Positions 31,463-39,773 of a stretch of 41,207 nucleotides of DNA are shown here, piece by piece. Location: positions 1 through 41,207 of the forward strand of contig JAXHUA010000123.1 of NCBI GenBank assembly GCA_034189695.1, read 5' to 3'. The notes under the pieces are model-generated. The model worked only from the letters and a program-made list of their open reading frames with translations, was not told the origin of the DNA and ran no database searches. This DNA is from JAXHUA01 sp034189695. GTDB taxonomy: Bacteria > Chloroflexota > Dehalococcoidia > E44-bin15. Every line of letters begins with the position of its first letter. Positions within the stretch are counted from its first letter, which is position 1. The position numbers and the translations under genes were made by a program.

Positions 31463-32722
31463 ATGAAGAAACAGTCTACGGTGCTGAGGACTGCGATAGG
31501 CATAGTGGGCGTGCTGCTTATTGCCTTCCTTGTGTGGTCCATGGTGGACACGCTGGCACGAGACAGTTCGGATGCAGAGGCGCACTTCAACACAGGCCTG
31601 GCTCATCTGGAGACGGCATACGAAAAAGGGGGAGCGTATGCACCGGAGGGGATAGCGGCGCTGCAAGACGCTATCTCCGAGTTCACTCAGGCGATTGAGC
31701 TGGACCATGACTACGCGGTTGCATACTACGACCGGGGACTCGCGGCCATTGAGCTCGTCCATTTCTACTACAGACCTTTCAGCCAGGAAACGGAGGAGCT
31801 CTTCAGTGGCGCAGTTGATGACTTCGAGACGGCCATCGACCTGGATAGCACGCTATACCTGGCATACGCGGGGTTGGGAAACGCGTACGACAGGTATGGG
31901 GAGTTTGAAGACGCGGTGGACTGGTATGACAAAGCTCTTGATCATGAGACCGAGATACTTGAACACTGGGGCGAGGAAGCCTTGGCGAACATATTCTACA
32001 GCAGGGGCAGAGCCTATCAAAGGGTTGAGGACTACCGGGCGATTGACGACTACGAAACAGCCTTGGAGTGGAGTCCAAACCACGACTATACGCTCTCGCA
32101 TCTGGCTGCCGTGTATGTGGTCCTTGGAGAGTATGAGGATGCCATCGACATGTACAACCAGTCGGTGGCAGTCAAGGAGAGCAAACCTGCCTTGGGCATG
32201 TGGGACTACCATAGCTGGGAAGGGAGAGGACTCTGTTACTACTACATGGGAGAATACGATGAAGCCATCCAGGATTTCGAGGAAGCCCTGGACATTGCGT
32301 ACTGGCCTCTGCCCGACGCGTATCTCGGCTTGGGGATGACGTACTTGAAGGTGGGAGATGAGGCTAAAGGGGATGAGAACCTCGACACCGCGATAGCGCT
32401 ATGCACTCAGACGATTGAGGATGCGCAAGCTCCCGGGGAGGTGTTCGCGGAGTACAACACGAGGGGGCTTGCCTACGTTGGGCTTGGGCAGTACGATGCG
32501 GCGATTTTGGACTTCCAGAAGGTGATAGAGTTCGGCCCGCCGTTTGTCTACGGCCACGTTTATTATGAGGTAGAGGGGCACAAGAACATAGGCATTGCGT
32601 ATTCGGGAATGGGGGATAACGACCAAGCGGAGCAGTACTATCAGGAAGCGCTCAGCATGGCAGAGGCACGAGAACTGAACTTCTCCAAGATAGAGATTGA
32701 GGAACTGTTGAGCGGACTATGA
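31463..32722 (+). CDS. Membrane-anchored TPR-repeat protein
   Basis: A 419-residue protein with an N-terminal signal-anchor helix (about 9-28, TAIGIVGVLLIAFLVWSMV) and then six or more tetratricopeptide repeats. Examples are AYAGLGNAYDRYGEFEDAVDWYDKAL, LAAVYVVLGEYEDAIDMYNQS and YNTRGLAYVGLGQYDAAILDFQKV (each described separately). The repeats should face outward and act as a protein-binding scaffold. It is acidic and rich in Tyr. ATG 31463 follows GAGGGAGAAAAG. It ends 48 bp before the small peptide gene at 32771 and is probably co-transcribed with it. Partner unknown. Confidence 0.88.
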   Translation: MKKQSTVLRTAIGIVGVLLIAFLVWSMVDTLARDSSDAEAHFNTGLAHLETAYEKGGAYAPEGIAALQDAISEFTQAIELDHDYAVAYYDRGLAAIELVHFYYRPFSQETEELFSGAVDDFETAIDLDSTLYLAYAGLGNAYDRYGEFEDAVDWYDKALDHETEILEHWGEEALANIFYSRGRAYQRVEDYRAIDDYETALEWSPNHDYTLSHLAAVYVVLGEYEDAIDMYNQSVAVKESKPALGMWDYHSWEGRGLCYYYMGEYDEAIQDFEEALDIAYWPLPDAYLGLGMTYLKVGDEAKGDENLDTAIALCTQTIEDAQAPGEVFAEYNTRGLAYVGLGQYDAAILDFQKVIEFGPPFVYGHVYYEVEGHKNIGIAYSGMGDNDQAEQYYQEALSMAEARELNFSKIEIEELLSGL

Positions 32723-32770
32723 TCCTCGCATGGCGTGGGTGACAGAATCGCGGAAAGGAGGTGAAAGCGA

Positions 32771-32941
32771 ATGTGCGTTCCCGCAAGTGTGGTGACAGGA
32801 GGAAGCGTCAGCGGTTGTCAGGGGATATGCCAGGTCTGGCCTCAGGTCATCGGTCTGGTGGCCGTATGTGGCGTTCTGGTCTGGAATTTCAGGGGTATCA
32901 TAGGCAGGGGGCTAGGCATCAAGAAAGCAAGCGGCCAATAG
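32771..32941 (+). CDS. 56-residue Cys-containing hydrophobic peptide, candidate modified-peptide precursor
   Basis: A small gene in a frame different from longer overlapping frames. It is supported by one of the best ribosome sites in the window: AAAGGAGGTG (32754-32763), 7 bp before the ATG. The peptide begins MCVPAS, has a Gly/Ser-rich segment TGGSVSGCQGIC with Cys at 2, 16 and 20, and then a hydrophobic segment (about 22-38) with Cys33. It ends in a basic tail with Arg41, Arg46, Lys51 and Lys52. It could be a single-span membrane peptide or a precursor that the radical SAM/SPASM protein encoded 154 bp downstream modifies, since Cys and small residues are common acceptors for such enzymes. 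No family is recognised; translation is likely, function is inferred. Confidence 0.6.
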   Translation: MCVPASVVTGGSVSGCQGICQVWPQVIGLVAVCGVLVWNFRGIIGRGLGIKKASGQ

Positions 32942-32975
32942 GCTTATCGATCCCCTCCTTTATGCGCTGATAATA

Positions 32976-33030
32976 GAGGCGCGAAGGCCCCAGAGACGTG
33001 CGCCGATGGGTTTATGGTACTTCGCGCCTC
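32976..33030 (+). other. Stem-loop between peptide and radical SAM genes
   Basis: GAGGCGCGAAG (32976-32986) and CTTCGCGCCTC (33020-33030) are a perfect 11-bp inverted repeat around a 33-nt loop. No T-run follows. Its place between a small peptide gene and its possible maturase suggests 3'-end protection or partial termination, so that more peptide than enzyme is made. Confidence 0.5.
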
Positions 33031-33095
33031 ATTGTCAGCGCCGGTTCCTGTATGTATTTGGCCGTTGCCATAGCTCCTGGGAGAATGCCACTAAG

Positions 33096-33941
33096 ATGTC
33101 CAGGTTACTTTCCAATCTGACCTTGCAGGTCGAGCCTACGACCGCGTGCAACTTAGACTGCGCAATATGCATGAGGCGGAATCTGCAAAGAGCCGTCACT
33201 TCCCTTTCGGTTGACAGCTTCAAGAGAATCCTCGATTCAGGCAGCTTCCGTCACGTCGGCCTGCACGGATGGGGTGAGCCGCTGTTGAATCGCGGGCTCT
33301 TTGAGATGGTAGCGTATGCCGAGTCGAGAGGGGTTCTTACCAATCTCACCACCAATGGGACACTGGTACGAGGAAACGTAGACAGGATTTTCGACAGCGG
33401 GTTGAGGGAGATCGCTTTCGGAGTATATGATAGAGAGCTTTTTCTGCGCAGTGCATCTTATGTCGAGGGACTGATAAGGGAAAGGAAAAGACGCGGCCTG
33501 ACGAAGCCCAGGGTCTATCTCGATATCACCGTCTATGAGGGCAATAGCGGTGAGGTCTTGGACCTGGTTAGCCTTGCTGAGGAGTTACAGGCAGACGCAG
33601 CGATCCTCCACAGGCTGTTCAATGCGCACAGTGTGGACCCATCTATGAAGTATATCGCCAGGGACGAAGAAGAGGAGCTGTTCGCAGGGGTGAGGCAACT
33701 GGCAAAGGCGTTGAAACTGAAGGTGTACTTGCCGCCACGTCACTCGTACCCCTGCCGTGTCGTCAGGTCCTGCGTTTTCGTCACCGTTGAGGGCAAAGTC
33801 ACCCCTTGCTGTTTCCTTCCTGACCTCTGCCTGGGTGACGCGCTTGAGGATGGAGTGGAGAAGGTCATGCGCTCAAAGGCATACTACAGTTTCGTCAAGG
33901 ACATGAAGAAGCATCCGATATGCAGCAGGTGCGAGTGGTAA
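33096..33941 (+). CDS. Radical SAM/SPASM-type protein
   Basis: A 281-residue radical SAM enzyme. The cluster motif is C18-x3-C22-x2-C25 (CNLDCAIC), followed by HGWGEPLLN and LTTNGTL, the SAM-binding parts of the fold. The C-terminal ~60 residues hold seven Cys (CRVVRSC, TPCCF, DLC, CSRC), a SPASM-like site for auxiliary clusters. Proteins of this build modify peptides or make cofactors. Start ATG 33096 (MSRLLSNLTLQVEPTTACN) is preferred; an in-frame ATG at 33006 would include the stem-loop. It follows the small peptide gene and is 3 bp from the membrane-protein gene, so the three probably act together. Confidence 0.88.
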   Translation: MSRLLSNLTLQVEPTTACNLDCAICMRRNLQRAVTSLSVDSFKRILDSGSFRHVGLHGWGEPLLNRGLFEMVAYAESRGVLTNLTTNGTLVRGNVDRIFDSGLREIAFGVYDRELFLRSASYVEGLIRERKRRGLTKPRVYLDITVYEGNSGEVLDLVSLAEELQADAAILHRLFNAHSVDPSMKYIARDEEEELFAGVRQLAKALKLKVYLPPRHSYPCRVVRSCVFVTVEGKVTPCCFLPDLCLGDALEDGVEKVMRSKAYYSFVKDMKKHPICSRCEW

Positions 33942-33944
33942 GCC

Positions 33945-34508
33945 ATGCAAGGTAAGTCCTACTTCGGCTTGCGTGAATGGGCGATACTCATTGCAATGGC
34001 CGTAGCCAGCGCCCTGGTGCACACCCTAATACCGTGGAAAAGCATCACCGATTCACTTGGCATTCCCGGGCCGGCAGCAGGAATGGCTGTGTTCGGCGGG
34101 CTCATCTTTGTTCTGTGGATATGCCTCGCCCGCCGGCTCACGGGGAGAGCATACAGCGCTATCGTCGTTTCAATCCTGATTGCGGCCATCTGTCTGCTCG
34201 TGGCCCCCTGGTATGGGATTACATCGCCAGCCTGGTTCAGCGTCTTCGGCATTCTGGCACTCCTCTCCACCGGCATCATCGTTGAGCTAACACAGTCCCG
34301 CTCTTCCTGGGCCGGTGCGGTTGGCGGGGGGCTGGGAAACCTGTCGTGTCTGGCAGTGACATGGCTGGCCATTGGATTCCAGGTTGACACATGGGTGCCA
34401 CTGTGGGTTGCGCCATTGCTTGTGGTTGGTGCGGTGGTGTCGGGTGGTGTCGGGGTGTGGCTTGCACAGGGCATCACGCAGATAGTGCTGGCACGCCAGA
34501 CTGGCTAG
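33945..34508 (+). CDS. Six-helix integral membrane protein
   Basis: Unrecognised 187-residue membrane protein. Hydrophobic segments lie at about 11-30, 39-62, 68-90, 95-115, 122-145 and 148-177. Gly/Pro-rich turns (GIPGPAAGMAVFGG) and the size and topology recall substrate-binding S components of ECF transporters, though no signature proves this. No ATPase gene for such a transporter is nearby. It starts 3 bp after the radical SAM gene, so it may export, bind or process that enzyme's product. Both neighbours on the left are accessory in character. Confidence 0.75.
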   Translation: MQGKSYFGLREWAILIAMAVASALVHTLIPWKSITDSLGIPGPAAGMAVFGGLIFVLWICLARRLTGRAYSAIVVSILIAAICLLVAPWYGITSPAWFSVFGILALLSTGIIVELTQSRSSWAGAVGGGLGNLSCLAVTWLAIGFQVDTWVPLWVAPLLVVGAVVSGGVGVWLAQGITQIVLARQTG

Positions 34509-34523
34509 GAAGGGAGGTCTATT

Positions 34524-35132
34524 GTGATTCTGAAGCCTTCTCTGAGGTCGAGGCTCATGCCTATGCCTGTGGTCTTCATTTCTACGATCAGCAAGGAGGG
34601 TATTCGCAACATCGCACCGTGGGGGTGTGTAATGCCTGTGTTGCGGCCGCTGGACCTGATCTGTATTGCCTCGGCCAAGAAACGCGACACACTTGTCAAT
34701 ATCCGTGAGACGAGGGTGTTCGTCCTTAACATGCCTGGTGTGGATATGGCGGACAAGGTTATCCCAACCGCCAGATTCAGCAGCCCCGAAGTGGATGAGT
34801 TCGAAGTGGCCGGCCTTGGCGAGAAGCCGTCGACCATCGTGATGGCCCCCGGCATCGCGGGATGTTACGCGTGGATGGAGTGTGAGCTTCACAAGGAATA
34901 CGAGGAGAAGGACCACGTCTTGATTGTCGGGAAGGTCCTGCGGATCGAAGTGGCGGACGACGTCTTGCGGCCAGACGGCTCGCTGGATGCGGAGAAGGCA
35001 AGGCCTCTCATGATGATGAGCGGCGAGAAAGGGATGGGTTTCTGCACTGTATGCGATATCAACAAGTTCGAGCCTTTCTCCGCGATGTTTCCTGACGGTA
35101 GGGACCCGCTGGCAAGAGAACAGGAGGACTGA
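34524..35132 (+). CDS. Flavin reductase-like (FMN-binding split barrel) protein
   Basis: A 202-residue protein of the flavin reductase-like, split-barrel family. MPMPVVFISTISKEGIRNIAPWGCVMPVLRPLDLICIA (in parts) and RDTLVNIRETRVFVLNMPG match the FMN-binding N-terminal pattern in which a newly synthesised substrate loop covers flavin. GTG start at 34524 with GGGAGG upstream. Likely an FMN protein or flavin reductase; the partner is not evident. It is 15 bp from the membrane-protein gene and is followed by the FmdE fusion. Confidence 0.85.
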   Translation: MILKPSLRSRLMPMPVVFISTISKEGIRNIAPWGCVMPVLRPLDLICIASAKKRDTLVNIRETRVFVLNMPGVDMADKVIPTARFSSPEVDEFEVAGLGEKPSTIVMAPGIAGCYAWMECELHKEYEEKDHVLIVGKVLRIEVADDVLRPDGSLDAEKARPLMMMSGEKGMGFCTVCDINKFEPFSAMFPDGRDPLAREQED

Positions 35133-35246
35133 CGAGGGATTGGCTCGCTCTGTCTGCCGGCGACGGGGCAGGGACCGGCGCTTTCGCCTGTCCTCGGGGG
35201 CTGCCAGGCTGCTCTCAGACTGTACCGCGACGCTGTGGAGAAGACG

Positions 35247-36170
35247 ATGGTAGACCGTGACGCCATGTTTGCCCGCATAGACTCGGAGGATGTTGACCTG
35301 ATATGGGAGCCTACTTCGGTGGAGTATGACAACTTCCTCGGGGTGCCCATCAGTTTTCAGTATCGAGCTAAACGCTATGAAGTCCTGGAAGTCGTTGGGG
35401 TCTTTCGGCATTCCCTGGGTGACCCGTCCATGACTTACCTGGTGAGAACCAGGGAAGGGGTATTCGCTCTTTACCTGGTGCTCTCTCGTGAGACCTCGCT
35501 CGGGCGTCGGACGCCTGCCCGCTGGATACTGTACTTCCGGGTCGACGAGAAAGAGGAGGCGAAAATGCTGGTTGATATGAAGCTGAAGCGGGTGGCGGAT
35601 TTTCACGGGCATCTATGTCCTGGGCTGGTCATTGGCTATCGCGCATGTCAGTTCGCACTGGAATCCTTGAGGCTGGAACGTCTGTGGCAGCCAGGGCTTC
35701 GCGTCATTGTAGAGAACGAGACCTCGGCCCTCGATGCGGTGCAGATTCTGACGGGGTGCACCAAAGGGAATGGGAGGCTCCGTGTCTATGACCACGGTAA
35801 GCATGCCTATACCTTCTTCGACGATGCCGGCAATGGGCTGCGCCTTGAGCTGAAGTTCGATGCCCTGGCTGAAGCGGAGGCCTTCCTGGAACTGGAGCAC
35901 AAGATCAGCGCGGGGACAGCCAGTCTGCTGGAGACCGCCCGATACTGGGCAATGCTGAACGGGTATGTTCGTACTCTCCTGGACCTGCCAAACGAAGTCT
36001 TGTTCGATAGCCAGCGTGTGGCTTTGCAGCCAGAGAATGCCCATGAGGAATCATCTGCTCTGTCCCGGTGCAGCAAGTGCGGTGACCTGGTGATATACTC
36101 CTGCCTGCTAGCTATTGGCGAGGAGCAGCTATGCCCACGCTGCGCCCAGGCCATATCGCGAGGCAACTAG
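35247..36170 (+). CDS. FmdE-domain protein with extra N-terminal domain and C-terminal zinc ribbon
   Basis: A 307-residue protein. Residues about 105-245 are an FmdE domain: FHGHLCPGLVIGYRACQFAL, then NETSALDAVQILTGCTKGNGRLRVYDHGKHAYTFF (family blocks). FmdE proteins occur with molybdenum formylmethanofuran dehydrogenases in archaea, but the domain is also widespread without them and has no settled reaction. The C-terminus (about 270-300) has CSKC and CPRC pairs, a zinc ribbon. The first ~100 residues form a separate small domain (VEYDNFLGVPISFQYRAKRYEVLEVVGVFRH) that I do not recognise. ATG 35247 has GGAG upstream; a GTG at 35235 is also in frame. Confidence 0.87.
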   Translation: MVDRDAMFARIDSEDVDLIWEPTSVEYDNFLGVPISFQYRAKRYEVLEVVGVFRHSLGDPSMTYLVRTREGVFALYLVLSRETSLGRRTPARWILYFRVDEKEEAKMLVDMKLKRVADFHGHLCPGLVIGYRACQFALESLRLERLWQPGLRVIVENETSALDAVQILTGCTKGNGRLRVYDHGKHAYTFFDDAGNGLRLELKFDALAEAEAFLELEHKISAGTASLLETARYWAMLNGYVRTLLDLPNEVLFDSQRVALQPENAHEESSALSRCSKCGDLVIYSCLLAIGEEQLCPRCAQAISRGN

Positions 36171-36345
36171 CCGGAGACAACTCCTCGCGCGCTCATCTGG
36201 TCGAGCCAGGCCGAGTCGAAGGTTGTCCTCCAGGGGCGAGGACCTGGCCCGCGACCATCACACAGGCACCGGCCACGCTTGGGAATGTCACCCTGTCCGT
36301 CTTCTCTATCGCTTCCTGCTTCATCGTCCTGGAGGCGTGTCTCGC

Positions 36346-36374
36346 TAGAAAAACTCGGCGCCATCGAGTATAGT
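36346..36374 (+). promoter_or_regulatory. Probable promoter of the PAC2 gene
   Basis: TAGAAA (36346-36351), 17 bp, then TATAGT (36369-36374), 34 bp before the ATG at 36408. This would start the PAC2-radical SAM-ATPase-VWA group. The 36171-36407 gap shows no gene. Confidence 0.5.
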
Positions 36375-36407
36375 AACTGTGTAGTCTGTGACACCGCGTC
36401 GAGCGAG

Positions 36408-37298
36408 ATGGAAACCCTGAGATTGCACCGGGAACCCAAACTCAACAGTCCGCTGATGATAGCCGCGTGGCCTGGAATGGGTGGCGTGGCCATCGTGGCT
36501 GCGAAGTATCTTGTGGAACGGGTGGATGCCCAGGAGTTCGCCAGCATTGAGCCAGACCAGTTCTTCGACCTCGGCGGCGTGCTGGTGGAGGACTCGGTGG
36601 TGCAGGACATAGGTATCCCGGAGGGGAAGTTCTACTGCCTGGAGGACAACGGCGAGAACGACCTGATCGGATTCATGTCGGAGGCCCAGCCTCACATCAA
36701 GGGATACGGGATGGCCAATCTGGTGCTGGATGTGGCCCAGAGGTACAAGGTAAGGAGGCTGTTCACCTTCGCGGCGGCTCCCACTCATATTCATCATACC
36801 GCGACACCGCAGGTCCTGGCGGCAGCCACCAGTCCCAGGCTGGTGCAGGAACTGGGCAAGTATGACGTGAAGCTGCTCAGGGAGGGCAGTGTGAGCGGCC
36901 TTAACGGGCTGTTGCTCGGGGTTGCCAAGAAGCGCGGTATGGATGGCATCTGCCTTCTTGGCGAAATCCCCATTTACACTACGCAGGTAGCCAACCCCAG
37001 GTCTTCGAAGGCGGTCCTCGACGTGTTCTGTCGCATGACTGGCCTGGAGGTCGATCTGACGGAGATCGAAAGCTGGGCTGAAGAGACGGACAGGGAAGTG
37101 GAGCAGAAGATGGCCCATTTGAAGGAGGCCTTCAGGGATGAGGCCAGGGAGCTTATCGACTACTTCGAGCGGTTGTCGGGGCAGGAGGCCGCCTCGGAGA
37201 AGCAGCTTGATTTCAGTTCGGAGGACCTGGTCAAGGACATAGAGCGATTCCTCAAGGAGAAAGGGGACGAGGGGGAGAACAAAGGGGGACACCAATAG
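36408..37298 (+). CDS. PAC2-family protein
   Basis: A 296-residue member of the PAC2 (proteasome assembly chaperone-like) family, common in archaea and actinobacteria and found here outside any visible proteasome locus. SPLMIAAWPGMGGVAIVAAKYLVE and FTFAAAPTHIHHTATPQVLAAATSP are the hallmark blocks, and a glutamate-rich helical C-terminus follows. An open frame to 36279 adds 43 residues that look like noise, so ATG 36408 is chosen. Function in bacteria is unsettled. It is 4 bp from the second radical SAM gene. Confidence 0.9.
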   Translation: METLRLHREPKLNSPLMIAAWPGMGGVAIVAAKYLVERVDAQEFASIEPDQFFDLGGVLVEDSVVQDIGIPEGKFYCLEDNGENDLIGFMSEAQPHIKGYGMANLVLDVAQRYKVRRLFTFAAAPTHIHHTATPQVLAAATSPRLVQELGKYDVKLLREGSVSGLNGLLLGVAKKRGMDGICLLGEIPIYTTQVANPRSSKAVLDVFCRMTGLEVDLTEIESWAEETDREVEQKMAHLKEAFRDEARELIDYFERLSGQEAASEKQLDFSSEDLVKDIERFLKEKGDEGENKGGHQ

Positions 37299-37302
37299 CC
37301 TC

Positions 37303-38403
37303 ATGAGTACGTCGCCACCATTCTTCGTCTCTTTCAGTATCACCAACAAGTGCAACCTCAACTGCAAGCACTGCTACAGTGAGTCAACCGAGGATGCACT
37401 TCCCGATGAGTTGTCAACCAGCGAAGCGTTGGCGTTGATGGAGGACCTCGCGCGCTGGAAAATAGGGCTGTTGGTGATCGATGGCGGGGAGCCGCTGTGC
37501 CGGAACGACCTTCTTGATGTCGTGGCCGCTGCATCCAGCGGGGGCATAATGACCGGCGTGGGCAGCAACGGCACGCTGATTGACCTGACGGTGGCGCGAC
37601 AGATGGTGAAGGCGGGAATCAGCCAGGTCGCTATCTCGATTGATGGGGCCGACGAGACGACCCATGACTCCTTCAGGGGCAGGGCTGGTGCGTTCAGAGA
37701 GGCGATGGACGGCATGTCGGCCTGTAAGGAGGCAGGGCTGCGGTTCCAACTCGGTATGGTTATTAGGAAGCAGACTCTGAAACAGGTGCCCGACATGCTG
37801 CGGTTGGCGGTGGAGAGCGGGGCTGATGCAGCCGAGTTCTTCGACCTGGTGCCTGCGGGGAGGGCAAGGCTTCAGTGTCGGCCAGAATGCCTTGAGCCTG
37901 AGGAACGACGCGAGGTGATGGAATGGCTGGCACAGGCGCAGGTCGAGTGCCCCATCCTCATACGGGTCCCGGCGTGCCCCATGTATCCCATGCTCCTCAA
38001 GGAGAGGGATGTGCGTCCCAGGCACATTCCCATGGAAGCCCTGCGCCGCGTTCCCTACTACGGCCGGGGGTGCGCTGCGGGAATGCCCTCCGGCTACGTT
38101 ACTGTGCTCTCGAACGGTGATGTTCATCCATGTATGTTGCTACAGGTCAGGCTGGGCAACGTAAGAGAGACAGGCATAACCAGGATATGGCAGGACTCAC
38201 CTGTACTGGCCACGCTTCGTTCCAGAGCGTTGAAGGGTGAGTGTGGTGCGTGTACCTACAAGGCGATATGCGCCGGATGCAGGGGCCGTGCCTACGAGGA
38301 GACAGGTGACCTGCTGGCGTCGGACCCGGGCTGCTGGCTTGTTTCTCCAGCCGGTGGAAGGGAGGAAGTGGATGAGCGCGAGGAAGCCGAGAACCATCCG
38401 TGA
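37303..38403 (+). CDS. Radical SAM/SPASM protein, NirJ/AhbC/AhbD-like
   Basis: A 366-residue radical SAM protein. The cluster motif is C17-x3-C21-x2-C24 (CNLNCKHC), followed by IDGGEPLCR. The C-terminal SPASM part, CGACTYKAICAGCRGRAY and then GDLLASDPGCW, closely follows the pattern of NirJ, AhbC/AhbD and PqqE-like enzymes, which act on haem precursors or peptides. No haem biosynthesis gene is in the window, so a peptide or protein target is equally open. GGGGGAC upstream supports ATG 37303. The next gene starts 32 bp before its end. Confidence 0.9.
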   Translation: MSTSPPFFVSFSITNKCNLNCKHCYSESTEDALPDELSTSEALALMEDLARWKIGLLVIDGGEPLCRNDLLDVVAAASSGGIMTGVGSNGTLIDLTVARQMVKAGISQVAISIDGADETTHDSFRGRAGAFREAMDGMSACKEAGLRFQLGMVIRKQTLKQVPDMLRLAVESGADAAEFFDLVPAGRARLQCRPECLEPEERREVMEWLAQAQVECPILIRVPACPMYPMLLKERDVRPRHIPMEALRRVPYYGRGCAAGMPSGYVTVLSNGDVHPCMLLQVRLGNVRETGITRIWQDSPVLATLRSRALKGECGACTYKAICAGCRGRAYEETGDLLASDPGCWLVSPAGGREEVDEREEAENHP

Positions 38404-39772
38404 ACTCAGGGCGGCGGGTCACAGGGTAGTATCCGTCAAGGAGGAGATGCGAAGCAACCTCATACGGATGATCCGGAGCGGAGAGGAGCTTTTCCCAGGG
38501 ATCATCGGGTTTGAGGACAGTGTTATCCCCCAGGTGGAGAATGCCATCCTGTCAGGCCAGGACATGATCCTCCTCGGCGAGAGAGGGCAGGCCAAGACGA
38601 GGATGATCAGGTCCCTGGTGCGGTTGCTGGACGATGAGGTAGCCGCCGTCGCCGGCTGCGAGATTAACGATAACCCCTTCAATCCCATCTGCCGGAGCTG
38701 TCGCGATCGCATCGCCAGACAGGGCGACCGGGTCGAGATAAGCTGGATACCACGCGAGCGGAGGTACGGCGAGAAGCTCGCGACCCCCGACACGACCATA
38801 GCTGACATAATCGGTGAGGTTGACCCCATACGGGTGGCGGAGGGCAGGTACCTCTCGGACGAGCTCACCATGCACTACGGGCTTGTCCCCCGCACCAACA
38901 GAGGCATCTTCTGCATCAACGAGTTGCCCGACCTGGCGGAGAAGATCCAGGTGGGCCTGTTCAATCTTCTCGAAGAGCGGGACATACAGATCAGAGGCTA
39001 CAACGTGAGGCTGCCTCTCGACATCTGTATCGTCGCCAGCGCCAACCCGGAGGACTACACCAACCGCGGGCGCATCATTACCCCTCTCCGGGACAGGTAT
39101 GGCTCGCAGATAAGAACCCACTATCCCAGGTCTCTCGAGGACGAGATCGAGATAATGGAACGGGAGAAGACCACCTTCGAGGATGGCTCACCCTCCTGCG
39201 CCGTGCCACGGTACATGAAGGAGATCATCGCCGAGATCACGAGGCAGGCCAGGCAGAGCCCCGACATAAGCCAGCGGTCGGGGGTGAGCGTGAGGGTGTC
39301 AATAGCGAACTACGAGAACCTGCTGAGCAACGCCATCAAGCGGGGGATTCGCTCCGGCGAAGGGGACGTTACGCCGAGGGTCTCCGACCTTCCTTTCCTC
39401 GTGGCCTCAACCAAGGGCAAGATAGAGCTGGAGAGCGGCGAGGAGGAGGTCGAGGAGCAGGTGATCGAGAAGTTGATCAAGAATGCGGTGCACGCGACAT
39501 TCAACCGCTACTTCAGCGTTGGTGATTTCGATGCCCTTCTCGACAGTTTCAGGAATGGACTTCAGGTCGAGGTCTCGGATGGCATGGGCTCTGGGGAGTA
39601 CGTCAGGCTTTCGGGGGAGCTGGCTGGACTTGGCGAAGCCATGAGGCGGCTGGAGATCGGCGAGCAGCCTGCCGGCGTGGCATCGGCTCTCGAATTCGTG
39701 CTCGAGGGGCTTCATCTGAACAAGCGGCTCAACAAGGAGCGGGTGGCGGGCGCAACGCGCTATCGGGTGTAG
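38372..39772 (+). CDS. AAA+ ATPase of the magnesium-chelatase I / MoxR type
   Basis: A 466-residue AAA+ ATPase of the MoxR/BchI clade. The Walker A is GERGQAKT (residues about 64-71), the Walker B GIFCINELPDL has Asn before Glu, and SANPEDYTNRGRIITPLRDRYG is the sensor/arginine-finger region. This group pairs with VWA proteins to insert metals or remodel complexes; the next gene encodes such a partner. ATG 38372 is supported by GGAGGAAGTGG; it overlaps the radical SAM gene by 32 bp, so the two are coupled. A frame start at 38237 lies deeper in that gene and is rejected. Confidence 0.92.
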   Translation: MSARKPRTIRELRAAGHRVVSVKEEMRSNLIRMIRSGEELFPGIIGFEDSVIPQVENAILSGQDMILLGERGQAKTRMIRSLVRLLDDEVAAVAGCEINDNPFNPICRSCRDRIARQGDRVEISWIPRERRYGEKLATPDTTIADIIGEVDPIRVAEGRYLSDELTMHYGLVPRTNRGIFCINELPDLAEKIQVGLFNLLEERDIQIRGYNVRLPLDICIVASANPEDYTNRGRIITPLRDRYGSQIRTHYPRSLEDEIEIMEREKTTFEDGSPSCAVPRYMKEIIAEITRQARQSPDISQRSGVSVRVSIANYENLLSNAIKRGIRSGEGDVTPRVSDLPFLVASTKGKIELESGEEEVEEQVIEKLIKNAVHATFNRYFSVGDFDALLDSFRNGLQVEVSDGMGSGEYVRLSGELAGLGEAMRRLEIGEQPAGVASALEFVLEGLHLNKRLNKERVAGATRYRV

Positions 39773-39773
39773 C

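Noticed and set aside
32761..32970. 69-codon frame starting at GTG 32761
   Set aside because: It is Arg/Gly-rich noise in another frame; its start lies inside the ribosome site of the 56-residue peptide, which has the correct spacing.
34287..35612. 441-codon open frame on the minus strand
   Set aside because: Antisense to the membrane protein, flavin reductase-like and FmdE genes; composition rich in His, Arg and Pro as expected of a shadow frame.
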